Below, piece after piece: positions 56,462 to 64,000 of a DNA stretch of 64,000 bases (the stretch's first letter is position 1; the number at the start of each line of letters is the position of its first letter). The notes beneath the pieces are model-generated. The model had not been told where the DNA came from. It searched no databases and worked only from the letters and a program-made list of their open reading frames with translations. This DNA comes from Poteriospumella lacustris (taxonomy: Eukaryota; Sar; Chrysophyceae; Chromulinales; Dinobryaceae). The stretch covers positions 1-64,000 of the forward strand of contig SMOI01000072.1 of the NCBI GenBank assembly GCA_008000375.1, in the 5' to 3' direction. The translations under genes were made by a program, and so were the position numbers.

Positions 56462-58829
56462 TCACCGCTTGCGTTCGCTGTACATGCCGTTGTCCACGTC
56501 GAGCACCTGGCGGTCAACGAGGTGCTGCAGATAGGCCATGAACGAGGGCCGGTGCTGGACGAAGGCGAGGTCGGCCGACGTCAGCGTGAACTTCTGCACG
56601 CCGCCGTTTTCGATCGCCGCGCGAAGCATCAGCGTGAGCATTGTCTGGAGACGGTCCAACGGCATCGCTCCATGCGACCGAAGCAGACCTCGAACGAACG
56701 TTTCACTGAACTCCTTCGCGGCCTGCAAGCGCGCCTCCGCGCTGCTGTTCGCGGACGATCCGCTGCTGTGCTCCTGCTCGAAGGACGTCTCCGCCAACTG
56801 CGAGTCCTCCGCCATTCGCGCGGCCTGCTCCTCCACAATTGTGTACACGGGTTCTGGCGATAGCCCCTCGCCCTCCTCTCCCAAACTGCTGGCGGCGATG
56901 GCCGAGGACGCACCCGCTACGAGGCGCACAACGCCTTTGCTGAGCCAGAAGCGCATGGCGCTGCGCACGTCCTCCTCGTCGACTTCAGTGGCAACGCTCA
57001 GTGCCGAAGCGGTCACCCCCGCCTTACCGGCGTCTCCAACGTGCTCTATGAGGTTTGCGTGAAGGAGCGAGGCTTTGAAAGACCGAGACGAGCCGTCGTC
57101 GAAGTCCAGCGTGAGGTCGACCGTGCACTGCGTCAGCCACGGGGTGGCCACTCGCGGCTTCTTCAGCTCGTGATAGCGGCGACCGAAGTCATCTATCAGC
57201 GCTTGCAGCGAGGGGTGCAGCTTTTGCGAGTCGAACTGCTGTCGGTCAGCGTCGCGCGAGGGCCAGTAGTGCTCCGAGACCAACAGCATGTCCGTCACGG
57301 GGAGGGGCTCGCGCCGCTCTTTGGCGCGGTTGGCGACCGCCGCGTTGGTGCGCTTCGAGTCCTCAACGTCGCGAAGGATGACCTCGCAGTGGTGCAAGGA
57401 GTCCTCGCCGAAGCGAATCTTCATCAGTTCGACATTGACGAGCTCCGCGTCGGTGGCGTAGCTGGTGTTGTCCAGCATCTTCTCGGCCAGCAGGTTGCGG
57501 TACTCGGCGATGAACAGGTCCGTCGAGCCGTAGATGGAGACCAGCGTCGCGAGGATGTCCAACCCCCGCGACTGGTGCTGGAGGAGTTCGGATTCCGCTA
57601 AAACTCTCATCCGCTTGGGAGGTGACCATTCGGCGAGCGGTCCCGCGGTGAGAACGACGTCTTCGTCGTCCTCATCGATGCCGTAGGCCAGCGACGCACC
57701 GATCTTCAGCTCGTCGTGCAGGTCGGAGTCCTTCGTCTCTGTCAACGAGGAGATGATACACCGAATAGAATCAGGGCGCGCCTTGAGATAGGCGCGCACC
57801 GGGGCCGCGACGAAGTGGAGGAGAACGTCGGAGGCGTCGATGATGCGCAGTACTTTGATCATCGCCACGTAGAAGTCCAAGATCTGGTTCGTCGACGCGC
57901 CCAAGTGCAGCAGTCGCCTCTCCAAAATGCCGCGCAAGGTCTGAGCGATTGTACTGAGAAGATTTGAAGCGTCTCGCACACACTCGCGCAGCTCCTTCAC
58001 GGCCGGCAAGCTGTCGGGGAAGTCCAAAATGATCTCGAAGAGGCTTTTGGCGCGGACGTCGACGAATGAGTTGACGGCGAAGGTTTCCAGCTCGGCTTTG
58101 AGAGAGGAAGAGTGTGAGAGGGGTGTGGACAGGCTGGGAGATGCCCCGTGATCTGCGAACAAGACGCTGTCGATAAATGCAAACATCTTGTCGTTCAGCC
58201 ATTCGCGCAGCGAGGGCACCAGAGGCGCGGTAAAGTCGGCTTCTTCGCAGAGCCTGTGTATTTCTTCGCTAATCAAGTCGTTGCAAGCAACCAAGCACTG
58301 CCTTTTATACACATGGTTCCACCGCAGGCGCCGAAACACTTGCCAGTCTGATGAGGTGGAACCGATTCGCGAGTAAAATCTTGATTTGACGATCTCCGAG
58401 ACTTTCCGTTTGATGTCGGAGCTCTTCTGAGCAAACAAATACATGCTAAAAGTGTCCAGCATCACGGAGGATGCCTGGTAGTGATCGAGAACCACATCTG
58501 CTGCGACGTCAAACCACTTGTCCGCATCTCCTTCTTGGATTTGTTGGACAAACGCGTCAATGAGGCTACCCCCATGAATCATCTCCTCCGATTCAGGCAC
58601 AATTCGCAAAGGATTAATGGATATCGTTGGTTTCCTGAGATAGTAACGCTAAGACAGTTAGTCCTTGTCGACGAGAGATGGTCGAATTGTCAATTGTCAA
58701 GTGACTTGGCCCTTCTTCGTTCGACGAGGTCGACGGCGGCTTTTGAACCGCGGCAATCAACTCCTACTTAGGAGACACTTTCGCAGCTGCCCCTATGTTG
58801 GCCGTCTTTTGGTCCGCCCAGCATCGCAT
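56462..58829 (-). CDS. APC2: Anaphase-promoting complex subunit 2 (cullin-like)
   Basis: The main exon 58634-56462 carries the cullin-homology block STDLFIAEYRNLLAEKML...VNVELMKIRFGEDSLHHCEVILRDVEDSKR, diagnostic of APC2, and ends in a winged-helix-like segment (FMAYLQHLVDRQVLDVDNGMY). APC2 is the catalytic scaffold that binds the RING subunit APC11 in the E3 ligase destroying cyclins and securin. The in-frame ATG at 58582 would give 706 residues. However, a good branch site (GGACTAAC) and CTATCTCAG lie at the head of this exon, and a 62-bp exon 58829-58768 (ATG, then GTAGGA donor) joins in frame across a 133-bp intron, giving 744 residues. I prefer the two-exon model; its first exon is tentative. 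The N-terminal cullin repeats are diverged. Confidence 0.88.
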
Positions 58830-59184
58830 AGACCGCAGGATTCGATCTGACTGCATCTTTGCTACATGCGCAACACGAAAATAGCTGCAAACGGACTCAA
58901 TCGACAGAAGAGATATAATTTGGCTCAAGGAATCTACATCGCAGTGATGTTCTGCAGTTCAGTATGCAGCCCTCGAACCCACAGCGGCGAGACTGCCACC
59001 GACACACCATCGAAGCCTCTGTCCGGCTGTCCGGCCTCTCTGACGATCTGACGATGGCTGCTGCATCGTCGTCAGCACGACGATCACCGATGCCAGAGCA
59101 AGAGAGCAAGCCACGTGAACACGAACCACAATAGTTAGCGCTCTTTCATCGAAGGGGCAAATAGCGACTTATTGGAGGGGCTAA
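58830..59184. promoter_or_regulatory. Divergent region between APC2 and the sterol reductase gene
   Basis: 355 bp between divergent starts. No gene, repeat or RNA gene is evident; composition is mixed, with AT-rich stretches. Confidence 0.4.
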
Positions 59185-60531
59185 ATGACGAAAGCTCACG
59201 AGTTCGGCGGCCCTGTTGGCACATTCCTCACGACTGTGTCGCTACCCTTTGTTATCTACGGTCTGTATTTTCTTTGCGATGGAGACTTCTGTGTTTCATT
59301 TGATTGGAAGAAAGAGCTTAATTGGGGTAGCGTATGGGAACGCTTCACCACCGAGCCTCTAGTCGATTGGACAGGTGCTTTGATCTTCCTCGGTTGGATG
59401 GCCTTCCACGTGATTCTGGAGCGCCTTTTGCCTGGCGAGTCGGTGGAGGGAGCTCCATTGCCCGATGGAAGCGGCCGAAGACTGAGTTATCGTATCTCTG
59501 GCCATCTGCAGTTCTGGGTCACCTTCATTTTGATGGGCCACGCCGTGCCGATCATCACCGGCGCCGACTGGTCGTCGTTGAAGGACTGGGATTCGATTGC
59601 GAACGCGGTGATCAGTCTGAAGGGATTCCATCCTCTGCCTCTGCACATGGTCTACGACCACTACCTCTCTCTCATCACGACGGCCATCATCTTCACGTTC
59701 GCGATGTCCATGTACTTGTACATCGGGTCGTTTTACCCGCCGAACAAAGTTCTGGCGAAGGGCGGCAACACTGGTTATCCCACCTACGACTTCTTTATGG
59801 GGCGGGAATTGAACCCACGCATCGGCAGCTTGGATCTGAAGGAGTTCTGCGAGCTGCGCCCGGGACTGATCGGCTGGGCGGTGCTCAACCTTGGCATGGC
59901 CGTCAAGCAGTACCAGAAGCACGGCGCCATCTCGCTGTCTATGCTGTTGGTCAACCTTCTCCAAGGGCAGTACGTGTGGGACGCTCTGTACAACGAGAAA
60001 TCGATTCTTACGACGATGGACATCACGACTGACGGCTTCGGCTTCATGCTCTGCTTCGGCGACCTCGCCTGGGTGCCGTTCGTCTATTCCTTCCACTCGC
60101 GCTACCTGGTCGACCACGACCCTCACTTGGGCCTCGGCATGATCGCGCTGGCTCTCGCCGTCTTCTCGTTGGGCTTCTACATTTTCCGCGCCGCCAACAG
60201 CGAGAAGGACGCCTTCCGCCGCGACCCCACCGCCCCAGAGGTCAAGCACCTGCGCTACATGCCCACGAAGCGCGGCACGAAGCTGCTCATTTCTGGCTGG
60301 TGGGGAGCGGCGCGCAAAATCAACTACACGGGCGACTGGCTCGTGACCTTGTCGTGGTGCTTGCTCTGCGGCTTCGACTCGCCGCTGATCTTCTTCCAGG
60401 CGGTGTACTTCCTCATCTTGCTCGTGCACCGCGCCATGCGCGACGACGAAATGTGCGCGGAGAAGTACGGCGCCGACTGGGTCGCCTACAAGAAGGAGGT
60501 GCCCTACCTGTTCATCCCCTACGTCATTTAG
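59185..60531 (+). CDS. ERG24: Delta(14)-sterol reductase (ERG24/TM7SF2 family)
   Basis: A single exon of 448 residues with about eight to ten hydrophobic segments. The family signatures are GTKLLISGWWGAARKINYTGDW and, at the C-terminus, HRAMRDDEMCAEKYGADWVAYKKEVPYLFIPYVI, with the tyrosine and acidic residues expected for the NADPH-binding end. The middle has the YDFFMGRELNPRIG block. The enzyme reduces the C14-C15 double bond left after lanosterol/cycloartenol 14-demethylation, in the ER membrane. The length (about 440) and absence of a Tudor domain argue for a true reductase rather than lamin B receptor. Distinguishing C14 from C7 reductase (DHCR7) rests on recalled motifs; C14 is preferred. 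GC rises along the gene. Its stop is 72 bp from that of KLHDC4. Confidence 0.9.
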   Translation: MTKAHEFGGPVGTFLTTVSLPFVIYGLYFLCDGDFCVSFDWKKELNWGSVWERFTTEPLVDWTGALIFLGWMAFHVILERLLPGESVEGAPLPDGSGRRLSYRISGHLQFWVTFILMGHAVPIITGADWSSLKDWDSIANAVISLKGFHPLPLHMVYDHYLSLITTAIIFTFAMSMYLYIGSFYPPNKVLAKGGNTGYPTYDFFMGRELNPRIGSLDLKEFCELRPGLIGWAVLNLGMAVKQYQKHGAISLSMLLVNLLQGQYVWDALYNEKSILTTMDITTDGFGFMLCFGDLAWVPFVYSFHSRYLVDHDPHLGLGMIALALAVFSLGFYIFRAANSEKDAFRRDPTAPEVKHLRYMPTKRGTKLLISGWWGAARKINYTGDWLVTLSWCLLCGFDSPLIFFQAVYFLILLVHRAMRDDEMCAEKYGADWVAYKKEVPYLFIPYVI

Positions 60532-60546
60532 AGCGAGAACGGTTGC

Positions 60547-60552
60547 TGTAAC
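60547..60552 (+). terminator. Candidate polyadenylation motif TGTAAC (sterol reductase)
   Basis: TGTAAC starts 16 bases after the stop codon. Confidence 0.4.
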
Positions 60553-60589
60553 GAGCTTAACGAGCGCAACGACCCGCCGCGGTTCGTCG

Positions 60590-60595
60590 GTTACA
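60590..60595 (-). terminator. Candidate polyadenylation motif TGTAAC (KLHDC4)
   Basis: The plus strand reads GTTACA, so TGTAAC lies 9 bases after the KLHDC4 stop. Both convergent genes have the motif inside a 72-bp gap. Confidence 0.4.
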
Positions 60596-60603
60596 CGGCG
60601 GCG

Positions 60604-63319
60604 CTATTTCTTTTTCTTCTTCGCGTCCTTGTCCTTGTGGCTCTTGTCCTTCGCCTCTTTCTCCTTGCCCTTGCCGCCCGCCGCGCGGCCGCGATGGCGG
60701 TCTTCATCTTCTTGCTGCTCCGCTTCCAGCTCGTTCAGCTGGTTCAGCGTGGGCAGCAGCTCCTCGTAGCGCTCGCCGGCCAGCGCGAAGCCCTGGCGCT
60801 TGATCTCCTTCTCGCTCAGCGCCTCCTCCGCAGCTGCCGATCCGTTGGCCTGCGCCTCTTGCCACTGCTGCAGAACCTGCGTCGCCCAATACACTTGTGT
60901 GCGCGCGTAGAAGTCGCGCAGCGACTCGCCGGCCAGCGGCGTCCGCTCGCTGTCCGTCAGCGACAACTGGTCGCGCAGCTCGTCGAGGTCCGCGCGGCGT
61001 CCACCGTGGCGCGCGCCTCCATGGCGCCGACTTGCAGCAGGTGCTGCGACCGCGGCCCTCTCGACCGGTTCTTGGTCGTCAGCTTCGTCGCGGTCGCCGC
61101 CGCCCTCGTCGGCACGCTCCTTGCGGCTCCTGCGCGAGTCCTTCTTGCTCTCCTTCTTGTCCTTCTTGCCCTTCTTCTTGCTCTTGCCCTTCTTCTTGCC
61201 AGCGTCGCCGTCGCTGTCCTCGTCGCCGTCGCTGTCCGAGTCGTCGCTGTCGCTGTCCGAGTCGTCGGAGGTGTCCGAGTCGTCGCTGTCGGAGCCGTCG
61301 CTGTCCTCGTCGCTGTCCCCAGCGTACGACCCCGTCGCGCGACTGTGGTCGTCGTCCTCGACGCCCTTCCACTCGAGAGTGTGCATCGTGCCCGACAGCA
61401 CTCGGCGCCAGCTGTCTCGCTTGTTGATGTCGAGCGCCCAGCAGTCGTCGAGCGTGATCTCGACGTCGTTCGCCTCGGTCACGCCGCCGTAGATGACCAG
61501 CGACGCGCCGCGCATCATCGCGCAGGCGTGGATACGTGCACATGGCTCGACAGCGGCGCCGAAGTATCGCGCGAAGTCCTCTGCCGAGCGCAGTACAAGG
61601 CCGCCGACGGCCGTCGCAGACGCGTGCGCGGCCTGTCGACTGGCCTTGTGCAGCGCGACCGGCGCCGCCGGTGCCGACGGAGGAGCAGCGAGAGGCGCCG
61701 CAGCGACAGAACTGCCCGGGGCCTCTGGCAGAGTCTCTTCCACTGCGATGGCGGCGTCCTTGAGAGCCGCTGCGACACTGTCAACGTCGGGGGAGGCGCT
61801 GTCGGGCGCGTGCTCATCGTCGTCGTCGTCGATGTGCAGGTACACCACGTCGCCGTTGTCGTCGATGAAGCCGAACAGCTCTTCGTCTTGCCGCAGCGTC
61901 GCGGCCGACACGCGCCCGCCACTTGTCGGGTCGATGATGACTTCGTCGTCGTCGTCCTCGTCGTCGTCTTCGTCCTCGTCGTCGTCTTCGAAGTGTCCGA
62001 CGCGGCGAAATTTCACCTCCGGCGCGTCGCCATCCTCACCGCCGTCGACCGCGGCGCTCAGCTTCGCACGAGCTGCCGCAAGCGCCACAGCCGCAGCTTG
62101 CTTTCGCTGCAGCTTCTTTGCATTGCGCTCCTCTTGCAGCTTCGCCTTGTCTTTCACCTGCTTCAGCCCGAGCTGGTACCAGCGCTTTCGGTCCATGTCG
62201 AAGGCGAAGAGGTCGTTGAAGAACGACGACAGCAGCGCGTGGCGCGGACCTTCCTCATCGAAGACGCCGCCGAAAATCAGCGCCTTGTTCTTGAACACGG
62301 CGGCCACAGCGCCGCAGCGAGCAGTTGGGTACTCGCCCTTCTTCGAGACGCGCTGCCAGGCCAGCTTACTCCAGTCGAGCGCCGCCGTCGACGTCGCAGC
62401 AGCGGCGCCCTTCGCCTGAACGAGCGGCTTCAGACTCATACTCCACATGTCCTCGTGCTCGATGTGCTCCTTCTTTGCACCGGGGGTCTTCTCCTTCGCA
62501 AAGCCGCCATACACGTACATGACGTCGTCGGTGGAGTGCAGAAACATCATGTGACCGCTGCGCGGCTTCGGCTGCGCGCTGTTTTGTCGCGGCGGAGGAA
62601 CCGCGACCCACCGTCGCTCCTGCAGCGAAAAGAAATAGAGATCATTGTACCACTTGACGTCCCTCATGGCCTCGTAGAAGCCGCCGAAGAGGATGATGTA
62701 GTTGCGCCACAGAACCATGCGGTGGCCCGATCTGCAGAGACGGGCATAAGTGGAGCGCATTGCGGCCGAACGATATCGCTTACCTCGCAGTGGGCCAGTC
62801 GCCAGTGGCCTCAACCTCCCTCCAAGTGTTCGTTTTCAAGTCGAGCTCCCATAAGTCGCGGTAGTGGTAGAACTGGTCCAGGGTGCCGTACTCGCCGCCG
62901 AAGACGTAGACTTTGTCCTGGTAAAGCACAGCCTGGTGCGAACATCGAGGCGGTGGCGTGTTTAACGATTCGATTTGCCTCCACTCGTTTTTATCGACGT
63001 TCCATTTGAAGAGATCGTTGTAGACAGTGGTGGTTTCGCCGTCGAAAAACTCGCCACCGAACATGAGCATTTCGCCGTTCGGCAGAGGAGTCATTGAAAA
63101 GTTTGCTCTTCGGCTGGGCTGAGGCACAACGGTCACTGCCACGGCCATTTTCTTAGCCTCTTTTGCTGAATATTCAGCCAAGATAGACTCAATGTCCTTT
63201 TCTCCAGATTCCTTCAGCTCTTTCTTCGTCCGCTTTTGAGACGTCTTTTGCTGCTTCGCAGCTTGCCGAGCCTTCTTCGCCTCCTTTTTGGCGGGGTCCT
63301 TTTTGTCTTTTTTCCCCAT
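60604..63319 (-). CDS. KLHDC4: KLHDC4-like kelch-repeat protein
   Basis: Exons 63319-62784 and 62731-60604 (52-bp intron, phase 2) give 887 residues; human KLHDC4 is 520. It starts MGKKDKKDPAKKEAKKARQ, like the lysine-rich KLHDC4 opening. Kelch blades follow: EMLMFGGEFFDGETTTVYNDLF, KVYVFGGEYGTLDQFYHYRDLW, then across the intron [33 protein letters not shown] and ALIFGGVFDEEGPRH. Another blade comes after about 550 (LVIYGGVTEANDVEI). The extra length is acidic, low-complexity inserts (DDDEDEDDDEDDDDE; a long Ser/Asp run at about 650-690) and a lysine-rich tail. Kelch propellers bind partner proteins; the conserved role of KLHDC4 is poorly known. The ATG at 63319 is chosen because the frame upstream has no family similarity. 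Confidence 0.88.
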
Positions 63320-63652
63320 TGAAACAGAAGAAGTCCCGAGTAATGATGTGATATACAATAGGAATAGTCTCCGACTCAACTTCCGATGGCTCGTTGGCCT
63401 CGCCTCGTGGGCGGCGGTGGTTGCGGCCCGAGCCCAGAAAAGCGTTACAATTTTTCGCGTTTCGGTTTGTTTCGCCGCGCTGCTCCATGCTTGGTGCTCC
63501 CGGCGGCTGCATCTTGGATCTGCACCCCGCTGCGAGTCTCTGGCCTCTGGCCAACAACTTGCAACTTGCCAAGGAAGATCATCGAAGACCGGCAACATTT
63601 CCGCCTCGCAGTTACATCAGCAAAGGTGAAATTCGACACACGGACTGCAAGA
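63320..63652. promoter_or_regulatory. Divergent region between KLHDC4 and the gene at 63653
   Basis: 333 bp between divergent starts, presumably both promoters. No repeat or RNA gene is seen. Confidence 0.35.
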
Positions 63653-64000
63653 ATGCAAAGAGATTTCGAAATGAGCGGCACTGCGTCCCACGAATTTTTG
63701 AATCCAATGGCGAAAGGCAAGGCGTTCTCATTGAGCGACGATGAAATAAAGCAAGACTATTTGGCGCAAAAGCCTCTGCCGTGGCGCAAAAAGGTTCACA
63801 AGTTCGACCCCGAGTTCTTCAAATGTGACAACAAAATCGTCAAGTTCAACCACTCGCAACTCGGCGACTTTCGAGCCTTAGTGAGTTTCTCCCATACAAT
63901 TGTATCGGACAGTAACACGTGGAAGCACCTCAATCTCCTCACGATCCTCTGCTTCATCACTATGGCCGTCGTCTACTTTAGCCAGTCGTATCGCTCGGTG
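63653..64000 (+). CDS. 5' part of a membrane protein gene (runs off the window)
   Basis: An open frame from the ATG at 63653 (an alternative in-frame ATG is at 63671) to the window edge, 116 codons, no stop. The first 75 residues are polar and basic (LPWRKKVHKFDPEFF, then KIVKFNHSQLGDFRALVSF); a hydrophobic segment HLNLLTILCFITMAVVYF near the end is probably the first membrane helix. The cytosolic-then-membrane arrangement suggests a channel or transporter, but too little is present to name a family. It is AT-richer than inner gene parts, as are other 5' ends here. A GTGAGT-like sequence at 63880 could be a donor, in which case the last part would be intron; the hydrophobic stretch argues against that. 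Confidence 0.55.
   Translation, partial: MQRDFEMSGTASHEFLNPMAKGKAFSLSDDEIKQDYLAQKPLPWRKKVHKFDPEFFKCDNKIVKFNHSQLGDFRALVSFSHTIVSDSNTWKHLNLLTILCFITMAVVYFSQSYRSV

Overview
The window is nuclear DNA of a eukaryotic microbe. Evidence: GT-AG introns of about 50-135 bp interrupt otherwise uninterrupted eukaryotic housekeeping genes (ASCC3, MSH2, APC2, CYFIP, KLHDC4, PRKRIP1, C-14 sterol reductase), there are no operons or Shine-Dalgarno sites, and many neighbours are divergent or convergent. CYFIP (WAVE complex) and an unusual myosin imply an actin-driven cell, and a coiled-coil protein of a kind I associate with flagellates hints at flagella. A free-living GC-rich protist fits. I cannot place it in a phylum from this window.

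Layout. 1-4.1 kb: CYFIP/Sra-1 (minus). 4.6-24.3 kb: two head-to-tail ADCY10-like soluble adenylyl cyclases of about 2,250 residues, with a shared intron position. Between them is a GC-poorer stretch holding a PC-esterase-like membrane protein, a small multi-exon coiled-coil gene and a DAPG-hydrolase-like gene. 26.3-33.3 kb: ASCC3 helicase. 33.4-33.9 kb: PRKRIP1 (minus). 34.2-38.3 kb: large unrecognised protein. 38.4-41.5 kb: MSH2 (minus). 41.9-43.5 kb: unrecognised protein. 43.9-50.5 kb: myosin-IQ-RCC1 fusion. 50.7-54.4 kb: coiled-coil gene (minus), whose 3' end is duplicated as a perfect inverted repeat. 54.8-56.1 kb: unrecognised protein. 56.5-58.8 kb: APC2 (minus). 59.2-60.5 kb: C-14 sterol reductase. 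60.6-63.3 kb: KLHDC4 (minus). From 63.65 kb: 5' part of a membrane-protein gene running off the edge.

The genes do not form one pathway. They cover actin control, cAMP signalling, RNA/ribosome quality control, splicing, mismatch repair, cell cycle and sterol synthesis. The most notable signals are: (1) a 599-bp tract with 100% nucleotide identity inside otherwise diverged cyclase paralogues (gene conversion); (2) a 377-bp perfect inverted repeat duplicating the 3' end of a gene; (3) a single-exon myosin-RCC1 gene with altered motor motifs; (4) a DAPG-hydrolase-like gene of bacterial/fungal flavour; (5) a recurrent TGTAAC/TGTACATA word just downstream of most stop codons, a candidate polyadenylation signal; (6) a low-to-high GC gradient along genes. 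Exon joins were inferred by hand from frame and splice-site consensus; no homology search was run.
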